Shown: piece by piece, positions 54,224-63,139 of the stretch | Position numbering within the stretch: position 1 is the stretch's first letter | How the letters are laid out: each line of letters begins with the position of its first letter | Assembly: GCA_023101505.1 (NCBI GenBank) | Contig: LVZA01000001.1 | Span: 434,001-498,000, forward strand | DNA from: Pasteurellaceae bacterium Pebbles2 | GTDB lineage: Bacteria > Pseudomonadota > Gammaproteobacteria > Enterobacterales > Pasteurellaceae | Direction of reading: 5' to 3' | Length of the DNA stretch: 64,000 bases | Position numbers and translations under genes: made by a program | The notes under the pieces: model-generated | What the model saw: the letters and a program-made list of their open reading frames with translations, nothing else | Told to the model about the DNA's origin: nothing | Databases searched by the model: none

Positions 54224-54969
54224 TGAACGCACAAAACCAACAACCCGAACAACACAAACAAGCCTTACAAGAAAAACGCAAACTCACGCGCAAAGGCAAA
54301 GATCCCAACGCACCTTTCGTACGTGAAAAATTAAACTTACCCGATGGACACAACAAATTGCTGCTCCACTCTTGCTGCGCGCCTTGCTCAGGCGAAGTGA
54401 TGGAAGCCATTCACGCATCAGGTATTGAGTTCACCATTTATTTCTACAACCCAAATATTCACCCATTAAAAGAATATTTGTTGCGTAAAGAAGAAAATAT
54501 TCGTTTCGCGGAAAAATGGGGCATTCCCTTTATCGACGTGGACGACGATTACGAAAACGACCGCAAAGAATGGTTTAAAAAAGCCGAAGGAATGGAATGG
54601 GAACCTGAACGCGGCGCACGTTGCACAATGTGCTTCGATATGCGTTTTGAAAAAGCGGCACAATACGCCCACGATAATGGTTTCCCCGTGTTCACCAGCT
54701 GCCTTGGTATCTCGCGTTGGAAAGATATGAACCAAATCAACGCTTGCGGACACCGCGCTGCAGAAGCTTTTGATGACGTGGTTTACTGGGATCACAACTG
54801 GCGCAAAGGCGGCGGCTCACAACGAATGATCGAAATCAGCAAACGTGAACGCTTTTACCAACAAGAATATTGCGGCTGTGTGTATTCTTTGCGTGATAGC
54901 AATAAATGGCGATTAGAAACAGGACGTGAACGCATCGAAATCGGCAAACTGTATTATTCGCCAGATTAA
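54223..54969 (+). CDS. queH: Epoxyqueuosine reductase QueH
   Basis: 248 residues of the DUF208/QueH family, which performs the last step of queuosine synthesis (epoxyqueuosine to queuosine in tRNA) without cobalamin. Cys51, Cys52 and Cys55 in [12 protein letters not shown], with later CTMC, SCLG and YCGC pairs, are the iron-sulfur and redox cysteines. Coupled to ispB by a one-base overlap. Confidence 0.93.
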
Positions 54970-54987
54970 TATTTAACTAACAAAACA

Positions 54988-55028
54988 AAAATGCGGTGTA
55001 AAACTAACAAATTTTACACCGCGCTTTT
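54988..55028. terminator. Imperfect paired-uptake-signal hairpin
   Basis: AAAATGCGGTGTAAAA pairs with TTTTACACCGCGCTTTT; both uptake cores carry single changes. Lies between the converging queH and DUF4298 genes. Confidence 0.7.
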
Positions 55029-55040
55029 GAGTTCAAGTCT

Positions 55041-55334
55041 TTATTTATCCAACAATGTAACAGCTAATTTCAACAGTTTCATATTGAGCTGGCGTTGCTC
55101 ATCTAAGACATTCCATAGCGCATCTTCTGATAAAACGCTGTGATTTTCGCCGAAGTTAATTTGGCTTTGATCGAAATTTTCGTGGTAATCTCGCCATTCG
55201 GGGCTTGTATAGAACTGACTTAATTGCTGGCTAATTTCGCCCGCTTTTTGCCATAATTCTAAAGATTTCTCAAGTTCTGGTGCTAAATTTAACCACTCAC
55301 CATAAAGATCTTGCATTGTTTGAACATTTGTCAT
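55041..55334 (-). CDS. DUF4298-family small protein
   Basis: 97 residues, acidic and helical. FYTSPEWRDYHENFD and HSVLSEDALWNVLDEQRQLNMKLLKL resemble the DUF4298 consensus (YYGS-x-EW and VLSEDAVYNLLEENREL). No molecular function is known. It lies directly before the guaA terminator region and upstream gene order on the minus strand is guaB, HAD, guaA, DUF4298. Confidence 0.82.
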   Translation of the reverse strand: MTNVQTMQDLYGEWLNLAPELEKSLELWQKAGEISQQLSQFYTSPEWRDYHENFDQSQINFGENHSVLSEDALWNVLDEQRQLNMKLLKLAVTLLDK

Positions 55335-55346
55335 AATTTTTTCTCA

Positions 55347-55376
55347 CAAAAAGCCCTTGCAGAACAAGGGCTTAAA
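55347..55376 (-). terminator. Terminator after guaA
   Basis: AAAAAGCCCTTG and CAAGGGCTT pair; T run on the minus strand. Confidence 0.85.
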
Positions 55377-55381
55377 ATAAG

Positions 55382-56953
55382 TTATTCCCACTCAATCGTC
55401 GCAGGCGGTTTACCTGACACGTCATATACCACGCGTGAAATGCCATTCACTTCGTTGATGATGCGGTTAGACACTTTGCCGAGCAAATCGTATGGCAAGT
55501 GCGCCCAATGTGCGGTCATAAAATCGATAGTTTCTACCGCACGCAGTGAAACGACCCAGTCGTATTTACGCCCATCGCCCATTACACCCACTGATTTCAC
55601 TGGTAAAAACACTGTGAATGCTTGGCTGGTTTTTTGATACCAACCTGAATTGTGTAATTCTTCGATGAAAATCGCATCGGCTTTGCGTAATAAATCACAA
55701 TATTCTTTTTTGATCTCGCCCAACACACGTACACCTAAGCCAGGGCCTGGGAATGGGTGGCGGTTGAGCATTTCTGCTGGTAAACCTAATGCCAAGCCGA
55801 TTTTGCGTACTTCATCTTTGAACAATTCACGCAATGGTTCAACTAAGCCGAGTTTCATATAATCTGGTAAACCGCCTACGTTGTGATGCGATTTGATCAC
55901 GTGTGCTTTGCCTGTTTTGCTCGCTGCCGATTCAATAACGTCAGGGTAAATAGTGCCTTGTGCTAACCATTTCACGTTGGTGAGTTTTTTCGATTCGTCG
56001 TCAAATACATCAACGAATACTTTACCGATAATTTTGCGTTTCGCTTCAGGGTCGTTCACGCCTTTTAATTCGCTTAAGAAACGATCTTCCGCATTCACGC
56101 GGATAATGTTCAAGCCGAATTTATCGCCGAACATTTCCATTACTTGATCGCCCTCGTTTAAGCGGAGTAAGCCGTTGTCCACGAATACGCAGTGTAAGTT
56201 TTTGCCGATAGCGCGGTGTAATAATAACGCGGTTACTGATGAATCCACGCCGCCTGACAAGCCTAAAATCACTTCGTCGTCGCCCACTTGCGCTTTAATG
56301 CGCGCAACCGCGTCTTCGATGATGTTTTCCGCTGTCCATTTGGTTTCGCAACCGCAGATGTTCACTACGAAATTAGTTAATAATTCTAAGCCGCTTTTGG
56401 TGTGCGTAACTTCAGGGTGGAATTGCACGCCGTAGAAACGACGACTTTCGTCCGACATTGCCGCAATTGGGCAAGTTGGCGTTACGCCTGTGATTTTGAA
56501 GTTTTCAGGCAAGCGCGTTACTTTGTCGCCGTGACTCATCCACACGTCTAACTTCGGCGCAACCGCGGTTAAATCGTCGTTTAATTTGTCGAAAAGCGCG
56601 CAACTTTCTTTTAAATCCACAGATGCGTAACCGAATTCACGGTGGTCTGAAGTTTCGGTTAAACCGCCTAATTGCATTGCCATTGTTTGCATACCGTAGC
56701 AAATACCCAGCACTGGCACGCCTGCGTTGAACACATATTCAGGCGCGCGCGGGCTGTTTTCTTCGGTAGTACTTTCTGGGCCACCTGAAAGAATAATCCC
56801 TGTTGGATTGAATTCGCGAATTTGCGCTTCGGTTACGTCCCACGCCCAAAGTTCGCAATAAACCCCAATTTCACGCACACGGCGTGCGATAAGTTGAGTA
56901 TATTGTGAACCGAAGTCCAAAATTAAAATTTTATGTTGGTGAATGTTGTTCAT
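55382..56953 (-). CDS. guaA: GMP synthase (glutamine-hydrolysing)
   Basis: 523 residues. Class I amidotransferase domain (GICYGMQ with the nucleophilic Cys, QFHPEVTH with His and Glu) then the ATP pyrophosphatase domain ([11 protein letters not shown]) and the dimerisation tail ending TIEWE. It converts XMP to GMP. Its ATG overlaps the stop of a short ORF upstream (ATGA; 56950-57063). Unlike the usual guaB-guaA pair, a HAD gene lies between the two. Confidence 0.97.
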   Translation of the reverse strand: MNNIHQHKILILDFGSQYTQLIARRVREIGVYCELWAWDVTEAQIREFNPTGIILSGGPESTTEENSPRAPEYVFNAGVPVLGICYGMQTMAMQLGGLTETSDHREFGYASVDLKESCALFDKLNDDLTAVAPKLDVWMSHGDKVTRLPENFKITGVTPTCPIAAMSDESRRFYGVQFHPEVTHTKSGLELLTNFVVNICGCETKWTAENIIEDAVARIKAQVGDDEVILGLSGGVDSSVTALLLHRAIGKNLHCVFVDNGLLRLNEGDQVMEMFGDKFGLNIIRVNAEDRFLSELKGVNDPEAKRKIIGKVFVDVFDDESKKLTNVKWLAQGTIYPDVIESAASKTGKAHVIKSHHNVGGLPDYMKLGLVEPLRELFKDEVRKIGLALGLPAEMLNRHPFPGPGLGVRVLGEIKKEYCDLLRKADAIFIEELHNSGWYQKTSQAFTVFLPVKSVGVMGDGRKYDWVVSLRAVETIDFMTAHWAHLPYDLLGKVSNRIINEVNGISRVVYDVSGKPPATIEWE

Positions 56954-57063
56954 TTAAGTTCTCTATTAAGTTTATGAAATAATTGCTCAATATCGGCGAC
57001 ATCGCCTTTATAAAACTTGTCATCTGCTACTTGTAATTTTAGTTGACTGCAATTTATAGTCAA
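56950..57063 (-). CDS. Small ORF overlapping the guaA start (possible gene or remnant)
   Basis: A 37-codon frame from TTG (57063), with GGGAG four bases before it, ends in a TGA that overlaps the guaA ATG. The frame is open for 46 codons (from 57090). The encoded sequence ([26 protein letters not shown] in its middle) looks like a real protein end rather than random translation, but I do not recognise it. It may be the 3' remnant of a larger gene, a coupling leader for guaA, or a small protein. GTTGACT/AGTCAAC inverted repeats surround its start. Confidence 0.4.
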   Translation of the reverse strand: MTINCSQLKLQVADDKFYKGDVADIEQLFHKLNRELK

Positions 57064-57159
57064 CTCACTCCCTTTTTTTGAAACGTATTTTCAATACGCT
57101 TCAATATTTTCGAGGATTAGGGTTATATCAATATTTCAACAATATCAACAAAAATGCAA

Positions 57160-57831
57160 CTAACCGTGATGAATTTGTTGAATAATCGCCAAAATTTCCA
57201 GCATATCTTTGCCTTTATAATCAGCCAAAGATTGATCGATTGCCATTCGGGTTTCTTCGTAGCCAATCACGGTAATCCCTGCTTGTTGGGCTGCCACCAT
57301 TCCGTAGTAAGAATCTTCAATAGCAACAGCATTTTTATGGGATACACCCAATTTTTCAAGGGTATAACGATAAATCGTTGGGTCAGGTTTGCTGTGTTCA
57401 AACATTTCGCCACTAACGATCAAATCAAAGTCATCTTTAATACCACAACAGCTCAAAATATTATGGATATGTGCTAATGCTGATGAGGAAGCAACGGCTA
57501 ATTTAATGTTATTTTGTTTGGCAAATTGAATAATTTGTTTAATATCTTGACGAAAAATCGTCAAATAATCCACTTCGCTAAAGATTTTTTGGAAAAAAGC
57601 ATAATAATGTTGCTGAATTTCTGCCAATGGCAGACTTGAACCGCTCAATTCTTTCACGATTAACGGAATATCTTTAAGCGATTTCCCTGCCACTTGCGAA
57701 TATTGCTCGTGGCTGATGTCATTTTGATGTTCTTTAAGATCTAAAATGAATTTTCGTTGCAAACTGAATTCTAAATATTCCGTGTCAACGATCACCCCAT
57801 CCATATCAAAGATGATTGCTTGTAATGTCAT
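57160..57831 (-). CDS. HAD-family phosphatase (beta-phosphoglucomutase-like)
   Basis: 223 residues, HAD subfamily IA. IIFDMDGVIVDTE (nucleophile Asp and acid/base Asp), AVASSSALAHI (motif II), and a GEMFEHSKPDPTIYRYTLEKLGV (motif III Lys and context) to AIEDSYYGMVAAQQAG (motif IV) are all present. Dehalogenase-type phosphatases in this group act on sugar phosphates; the substrate is unknown. It lies between guaB and guaA, which are often adjacent. It is flanked on the guaB side by a hairpin with a different uptake-signal type. Confidence 0.88.
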   Translation of the reverse strand: MTLQAIIFDMDGVIVDTEYLEFSLQRKFILDLKEHQNDISHEQYSQVAGKSLKDIPLIVKELSGSSLPLAEIQQHYYAFFQKIFSEVDYLTIFRQDIKQIIQFAKQNNIKLAVASSSALAHIHNILSCCGIKDDFDLIVSGEMFEHSKPDPTIYRYTLEKLGVSHKNAVAIEDSYYGMVAAQQAGITVIGYEETRMAIDQSLADYKGKDMLEILAIIQQIHHG

Positions 57832-57851
57832 TTTTTCCTAAATTTAAGTAT

Positions 57852-57896
57852 AAGCGGTCAAATTCAAAACTTCACAAAATTTGACCGCACTTTTAT
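57852..57896 (-). terminator. Mixed-type uptake-signal hairpin between guaB and the HAD gene
   Basis: GCGGTCAAATT pairs with AATTTGACCGC (11 bp). The left arm is AAGCGGTC, resembling the other (Actinobacillus-type) uptake signal, while the right arm is the Haemophilus form (CCGCACTTTT). A T run is present on both sides. Confidence 0.7.
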
Positions 57897-59359
57897 CAAC
57901 CTAAACGATAATTAGGGGCTTCTTTGGTAATGGTTACATCGTGAACGTGGCTTTCTTTGATGCCTGCGCCGCTGATACGCACGAATTGTGCTTTGGTACG
58001 TAGGTCTTCAATGGTAGCTGAACCTGTTAAGCCCATACAAGAACGTAAACCGCCCATTTGTTGGTGAATGATTTCTTTTAGGAAACCTTTGTAAGGAATA
58101 CGACCCTCAATGCCCTCTGGCACGAGTTTGTCAGCGGCGTTATCTGATTGGAAATAACGGTCAGATGAGCCTTTTGACATCGCACCGAGTGAGCCCATTC
58201 CACGATAAGATTTGAATGCACGACCTTGGTAAAGTTCAATTTCGCCTGGGGCTTCTTCTGTGCCTGCGAACATTGAGCCAACCATTACACAGCTTGCACC
58301 AGCGGCAATGGCTTTTGAAATGTCGCCTGAATAGCGGATACCGCCGTCAGCGATTACTGGAATGCCACGCCCTGCAAGTGCGGCGGCGGCTTCTGAAATC
58401 GCCGTGATTTGTGGTACGCCCACGCCTGTTACGATACGAGTGGTACAGATTGAACCAGGTCCAATACCCACTTTCACTGCACTCGCACCTGCATCAGCTA
58501 AGGCAATCGCTCCCTCTGCTGTAGCGATATTACCTGCAATAATCGGTAAGTCAGGATATTTTGCGCGCGTTTCGCGTACACGTTGCAACACGCCCTCTGA
58601 ATGACCGTGTGATGAATCGATTAATAACACGTCCACGCCAGCTTTCACTAAGGCTTCAATACGTTCTTCATTCCCAGCACCTGCTCCCACAGCAGCGCCC
58701 ACACGTAAACGACCAAATTCATCTTTACACGCATTTGGTTTTTGTTCTGCTTTTTGGAAATCTTTCACGGTGATCATACCTTTTAATTTAAAGGCATCGT
58801 CCACCACTAACACTTTTTCCACTCGGTGTTCGTGCATTAACGCTAAAATATCTTCACGTTTTGCTCCCTCTTTTACGGTAACTAAACGTTCTTTAGGGGT
58901 CATTACATCAGCCACAGAAAGCGTTAAATCTTTCACGAAACGAGTATCACGCCCCGTAATAATCCCGATTAAATTATTTTCGCCGTCCACCACTGGGTAG
59001 CCTGCAAAGCCGTTTTTCTTCACTAATTCGGCTAATTCGGCGAGGGTTAAATTGGCTGAAACAGTAACAGGTTCAGATACAATGCCGCTTTCAAATTTCT
59101 TCACTTTACGCACACGATCCGCTTGGCGTTCGATAGACATATTTTTATGAATAAAACCGATGCCGCCCTCTTGAGCAAGAGAAATTGCTAGCTTGGTTTC
59201 GGTAACAGTATCCATTGCGGCTGAAAGCATAGGAATATTTAAACGAATTGTTTTAGTGAGTTGGGTCGAAAGATCCGCGGTATTGGGGAGGACGGTTGAA
59301 TGAGCTGGAACGAGTAAAACGTCGTCAAAGGTCAAAGCCTCTTGTTTAATGCGTAACAT
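57896..59359 (-). CDS. guaB: IMP dehydrogenase GuaB
   Basis: 487 residues. Catalytic Cys in [13 protein letters not shown]; two CBS domains (about 93-205); the [17 protein letters not shown] phosphate-binding site and the C-terminal active-site flap ([10 protein letters not shown]-like). It oxidises IMP to XMP, committing purines to GMP. It is first of the guaB-HAD-guaA set. Confidence 0.97.
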   Translation of the reverse strand: MLRIKQEALTFDDVLLVPAHSTVLPNTADLSTQLTKTIRLNIPMLSAAMDTVTETKLAISLAQEGGIGFIHKNMSIERQADRVRKVKKFESGIVSEPVTVSANLTLAELAELVKKNGFAGYPVVDGENNLIGIITGRDTRFVKDLTLSVADVMTPKERLVTVKEGAKREDILALMHEHRVEKVLVVDDAFKLKGMITVKDFQKAEQKPNACKDEFGRLRVGAAVGAGAGNEERIEALVKAGVDVLLIDSSHGHSEGVLQRVRETRAKYPDLPIIAGNIATAEGAIALADAGASAVKVGIGPGSICTTRIVTGVGVPQITAISEAAAALAGRGIPVIADGGIRYSGDISKAIAAGASCVMVGSMFAGTEEAPGEIELYQGRAFKSYRGMGSLGAMSKGSSDRYFQSDNAADKLVPEGIEGRIPYKGFLKEIIHQQMGGLRSCMGLTGSATIEDLRTKAQFVRISGAGIKESHVHDVTITKEAPNYRLG

Positions 59360-59522
59360 TGCAATATTCTCTCTTGTAGATAGATGTTGTAAAATATTGC
59401 GGTGGCATTATACAGATTAAGCCCTGTTTTGTGAATGATTTTTTATAAAAAATTACGCAATTTTATTTGCCGACAAAACAATTTAGCCACTGTGTCGCAA
59501 CCGTTTGCCCAAAAGGAAAATT

Positions 59523-60473
59523 ATGAACCGTTTATTTGCTTTAATCGCCGACTGCCAGCCGAAAACTCTCGAAAATTTAACCGCACTTTTAGGCTGCAAA
59601 CGCACCGAATTGGCACAACACATTGAACAACTACAACAACAAGGAATACCAATTCAGATTGAACATAACACCCTATGTTTACAGCCTCGTACCGCATTGT
59701 TGAATATCAATCAGCTACAACAAGCCGTAGCTTGCCCCATTACTTATGTACCAATAATCCATTCAACTAATCAATTTCTATTAGATAAACTGAAAACTGA
59801 GCCAGCCCACAAAGGCGAACTTTGTCTTGCAGAACAGCAAACCGCAGGACGAGGTCGCCGAGGTCGTCAATGGATTTCACCTTTTGCTAGCCAATTAATG
59901 TTTAGTTTTGTGTGGCAAATTGATGCTCGAAAATCGCTGGAGGGGCTAAGTTTAGTGGTAGCAATGGCAATTCATAAAGCCTTAGCACAATTTGATTGCA
60001 ACAACATCGAACTCAAATGGCCGAACGATATTTTATTGCAAGATCGCAAGCTCACGGGCATTTTAATTGAAATCGCACATACCCAAAATGGTAAAATTAA
60101 TTCAGTCATCGGCATTGGAATGAATATCGACATTCCAATGGATAATCAACAAATTACCCAACCTTGGGCAAATTTATCAGAAATCTTGCCCAAAATAGAC
60201 CGCACTTTTCTGCTGATAACCCTCATAAATCACATTTATACCGAGCTTGACCAATTTGAACAACAAGGTATTAGTGAAAAATTTCAGCAAGAATGGCGTA
60301 ATGTGGACAGATTTTTCGGCGAAGAAGTCAATATTATCAAAGAAAATGCCATTATTTCAGGCATTGAACAAGGCATTGACGAGCGCGGCTATCTCAAATT
60401 ACTCACCTATCAAGGAGAATTATTATGCTTCAATGGTGGCGAAGTATCGTTGCGAAAAAAGACTAAGCAATAG
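59523..60473 (+). CDS. birA: Biotin-protein ligase and biotin-operon repressor BirA
   Basis: 316 residues from the ATG at 59523, which has AAAGGA upstream; the ATG at 59505 lacks one. It has an N-terminal winged helix (about 1-65, LENLTALLGCKRTELAQHIEQL), the ligase core GRGRRGRQWISPF and KWPNDILLQDRKLTGILIE, and a C-terminal SH3-like domain. It biotinylates AccB and, with biotinoyl-AMP, can repress biotin genes. An uptake signal lies inside the N-terminal coding region. Divergent from guaB. Confidence 0.95.
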   Translation: MNRLFALIADCQPKTLENLTALLGCKRTELAQHIEQLQQQGIPIQIEHNTLCLQPRTALLNINQLQQAVACPITYVPIIHSTNQFLLDKLKTEPAHKGELCLAEQQTAGRGRRGRQWISPFASQLMFSFVWQIDARKSLEGLSLVVAMAIHKALAQFDCNNIELKWPNDILLQDRKLTGILIEIAHTQNGKINSVIGIGMNIDIPMDNQQITQPWANLSEILPKIDRTFLLITLINHIYTELDQFEQQGISEKFQQEWRNVDRFFGEEVNIIKENAIISGIEQGIDERGYLKLLTYQGELLCFNGGEVSLRKKTKQ

Positions 60474-60480
60474 TCCTATT

Positions 60481-60774
60481 TTAAGGCATCACAATTTTAG
60501 GCGATACTGAAATATTTAAACCTAGGGCAGAAATAATTTTTACGATAGTATCAAATCTTGGTTTTTCACTTGAGAGAGTTTTATACAGGCTCTCTCTGCC
60601 AATTCCTGATTTTTCTGCTAATTCCGACATACCTTTCGCACGAGCAACGGTATTTAAGGCTTGAATAAATTCTTCAGGAGAACCATCTTCTAATACCATT
60701 GCAAGATAAGCTGCCATCATTTCTTCATTTTTAAGATAGCGAGCCGCATCAAATTCTCTTGTTTTAATGTTCAT
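60481..60774 (-). CDS. HigA/COG3636-type antitoxin (XRE-like)
   Basis: 97 residues with a helix-turn-helix in the C-terminal half (MSELAEKSGIGRESLYKTLSSEKPRFDTIVKIISALG), the layout of the 'addiction module antidote' family. The N-terminal arm FDAARYLKNEEMMAAYLAMVLEDG probably wraps the toxin. It follows the toxin gene and overlaps it by 11 bases. Toxin-first order is typical of this subgroup. Confidence 0.88.
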   Translation of the reverse strand: MNIKTREFDAARYLKNEEMMAAYLAMVLEDGSPEEFIQALNTVARAKGMSELAEKSGIGRESLYKTLSSEKPRFDTIVKIISALGLNISVSPKIVMP

Positions 60775-61078
60775 TTTTCATCTCCTGTTTAATTTGTTCC
60801 CATAGCTGTTTTGCTAGAGCAATATCTTTTGCTTGTGTTGATTTATCACCGCCATTGGTGAGTAGATAGGTTATTTCGCCTTTTTGTCCATAATAAAGGC
60901 GATAACCTTTCCCTTTAGTTATGCGCATTTCGTAAATGCCATCACCTACACTTTTATGATCGCCAAAATTCCCCAATTTTGCCCTTTCGATACGAGCAAC
61001 AATAGCAACAACAGCCATTTGATCTTTTAAGTTATCAAGCCATTCTGAGAATATTTCAGTTTCTTCAATAATATACAT
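60764..61078 (-). CDS. RelE/HigB-type (Gp49-like) toxin
   Basis: 104 residues from ATG 61078, chosen because a promoter (61104-61132) sits just upstream and would leave no room for the start at 61132. The sequence EWLDNLKDQMAVVAIVARIERAKLGNFGDHKSVGDGIYEMRITKGKGYRLYYG is typical of the Gp49/RelE-like toxins: GDH, IYEMRI and GYRLYYG. Such toxins cleave mRNA on the ribosome. It forms a pair with the antitoxin encoded next. Confidence 0.88.
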   Translation of the reverse strand: MYIIEETEIFSEWLDNLKDQMAVVAIVARIERAKLGNFGDHKSVGDGIYEMRITKGKGYRLYYGQKGEITYLLTNGGDKSTQAKDIALAKQLWEQIKQEMKNEH

Positions 61079-61103
61079 AGATGTTCCATTAAACTTAATA
61101 CTT

Positions 61104-61132
61104 ATTGTATAGTTTTGGATACATTTGAGCAA
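61104..61132 (-). promoter_or_regulatory. Promoter of the toxin-antitoxin pair
   Basis: On the minus strand TTGCTC (61132-61127) and TACAAT (61109-61104) are 17 bases apart, placing transcription start near 61097, about 19 bases before the chosen ATG. Confidence 0.6.
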
Positions 61133-61269
61133 GTAAAATGACTACTTTTGCTATAATATCTGGCTATACCTAGCGATATTGTGCATTTATTATTTATAAT
61201 AAATCAAAAAATAATTTGAGCGATATAAAAATCAAATTTTATAGATAAACTTGAGAAATTTAAAATTGA

Positions 61270-61344
61270 TGGCTGGGGTACTAGGATTCGAACCTAGGAA
61301 TGCTGAGATCAAAACCCAGTGCCTTACCGCTTGGCGATACCCCA
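61270..61344 (-). tRNA. tRNA-Gln (anticodon TTG), copy 1
   Basis: 75 nt ending in encoded CCA. The minus strand starts TGGGGTATCGCCAAGCGGT and has the anticodon loop TTTTGAT (TTG). Confidence 0.97.
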
Positions 61345-61393
61345 ATTAAATTATCTTGAAAAGATAGAATTTGACGATTTTAGTTTGATAGTA

Positions 61394-61468
61394 TGGCTGG
61401 GGTACTAGGATTCGAACCTAGGGATGCTGAGATCAAAACCCAGTGCCTTACCGCTTGGCGATACCCCA
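61394..61468 (-). tRNA. tRNA-Gln (anticodon TTG), copy 2
   Basis: Second 75-nt copy, differing from the first by one base in the variable-loop/T-stem region (GGGATG versus GGAATG on the plus strand). Encoded CCA. Confidence 0.97.
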
Positions 61469-61496
61469 CCTACTAAAAGATTGCAAGCTAATGAAA

Positions 61497-61580
61497 TGGT
61501 GCGGAAGGAGGGACTTGAACCCACACGCACAGGCGCCAGAACCTAAATCTGGTGCGTCTACCAATTTCGCCACTTCCGCA
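61497..61580 (-). tRNA. tRNA-Leu (anticodon TAG)
   Basis: 84 nt with the long variable arm. The minus strand starts TGCGGAAGTGGCGAAATTGG and has anticodon TAG (CAGATTTAGGTTCTG); encoded CCA. Confidence 0.96.
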
Positions 61581-61605
61581 ATAATATAAACCATTTAATA
61601 AAAAA

Positions 61606-61682
61606 TGGTGGCTACAGCGAGATTCGAACTTGCGACCCCAACATTATGAGTGTTGTGCTCTAACCAACTGAGCTATGTAGCC
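61606..61682 (-). tRNA. tRNA-Met (anticodon CAT, elongator)
   Basis: 77 nt. The minus strand starts GGCTACATAGCTCAGTTGG; anticodon loop CTCATAA gives CAT; the paired G1-C72 end is elongator-like rather than initiator. First gene of a Met-Leu-Gln-Gln cluster on the minus strand. Confidence 0.95.
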
Positions 61683-61822
61683 ATATATTTTTGCTTCACC
61701 GTCATCGGCTTTGCGGAGCGTATTATGCTAATTTACGCCTAACTCGTCAACACTTTTTTTGTATAATTTTCGATTTTGCGTTTATTCGGATACAGATTAA
61801 ACAAATCGATGAAAAATAATGC

Positions 61823-63055
61823 TTATTCTGCGCTCTGTTCTGCTAATAAATGTTGTAATAATGAGCCGTCAAATAGCGCACGCTTGATTAAAGCGAATGC
61901 ACCAATCACATCTTCATTTTCTAATTCAGAAGCCACCAAAGGCGTGTTCACCACCGATGTTGGCAAAGCGTGACTTTCTAAGGTTTTGCGAATAGCAGCA
62001 AATAAAATCGCTTTGGCTTGCGTAATTTCGCCTGAAATCACAATTTTTTCAGGATTAAACATATTCACCGACATCGCCAACACTCGCCCGATTTGCACGC
62101 CAACGTGTTCAATTAACTCCGAAGCCACGGCATCATTTTTATTGCTCGCCTTACAAATCGCTTCAATATCGTGGCTTTCCAACGACAGCCATTTGCTTTG
62201 ATAGCCATCTTCCAGCATTTGTTGCATTTTATTTTCAATCGCCGCATTGCTGACCACAGTTTCCAAGCAACCCACGTTGCCACACAAACAACGCTTGCCG
62301 AGTGGATCAACCTGAATATGCCCAATTTCGCCTACGTTATTGCGGTAGCCTTGAAAAACTTCGTGATTAATCACAATGCCTGCGCCCACGCCACGATGAA
62401 TGCGTAATAATAAAGAATCGTAGCAATCTTTTGTTACCCCAAAATAATGTTCAGCAAGTGCCAAACTGCGCACATCTTGTCCAATATAAGTCGGCAAATT
62501 GAAGTGTTTTTCAAGGCGATTAGCCAAATCCCAAGGCTGAGCCAGCGAAAAGTGCGGTAGATTTTCGATTAAATTATTTTTTGCATTAATAAAGCCCGAA
62601 ACCGTGATACCAATCGCAATCAATTCCGCATTTTTTTTCTCATTTTCGGCTAAAAATTGACTAATGTTCGTTAATAATGCGGCTTCCACGTCGGCTAAAT
62701 TTTGCGTTTGCGGAAAATCAAATGCGCAGTGTTTCACTAATTTGCTAGACAAATCCATTATCGCCAGCACAATTTTTTGTCGCCCTAAATGCACCAACAG
62801 CGTTCTAAAGACTTTTTGTTCTGCCACAATCGACGTCGCACGACGACCACCAGTAGATTCTTGCTGCTCCACTTCTTTAATCAAGCCACGAGCTAATAAA
62901 TTACGTGTAATTTTCGTTACACTAGCAGGCGCAAGCTGGCTCAACTCCGAAATTTGAATTCGAGAAATCGGTCCTTGCTGATCGATGAATTTATACACCA
63001 CCGCGCTATTCATTTGTTTAACCAAATCCACATTCACAATTTGATTAATCTGCAT
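61823..63055 (-). CDS. nagC: NagC-type ROK transcriptional repressor
   Basis: 410 residues. N-terminal winged helix (NVDLVKQMNSAVVYKFIDQQGPISRIQISELSQLAPASVTKITRNLL) is nearly the NagC sequence, closer to NagC than to Mlc. The ROK domain has GVGAGIVINHEVFQG, GHIQVDP and the zinc motif GKRCLCGNVGCLE. NagC represses amino-sugar (GlcNAc and, in Haemophilus, sialic-acid related) catabolic genes and is released by GlcNAc-6-P. It is not beside nag genes in this window. Confidence 0.92.
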   Translation of the reverse strand: MQINQIVNVDLVKQMNSAVVYKFIDQQGPISRIQISELSQLAPASVTKITRNLLARGLIKEVEQQESTGGRRATSIVAEQKVFRTLLVHLGRQKIVLAIMDLSSKLVKHCAFDFPQTQNLADVEAALLTNISQFLAENEKKNAELIAIGITVSGFINAKNNLIENLPHFSLAQPWDLANRLEKHFNLPTYIGQDVRSLALAEHYFGVTKDCYDSLLLRIHRGVGAGIVINHEVFQGYRNNVGEIGHIQVDPLGKRCLCGNVGCLETVVSNAAIENKMQQMLEDGYQSKWLSLESHDIEAICKASNKNDAVASELIEHVGVQIGRVLAMSVNMFNPEKIVISGEITQAKAILFAAIRKTLESHALPTSVVNTPLVASELENEDVIGAFALIKRALFDGSLLQHLLAEQSAE

Positions 63056-63139
63056 ATCTCGTCCTTAACTTATTTAACACTACAAAATATTGCGTTATTC
63101 TACCTGAAAACTCGTAAAAAATTAACCGCAGTTTTGCGC

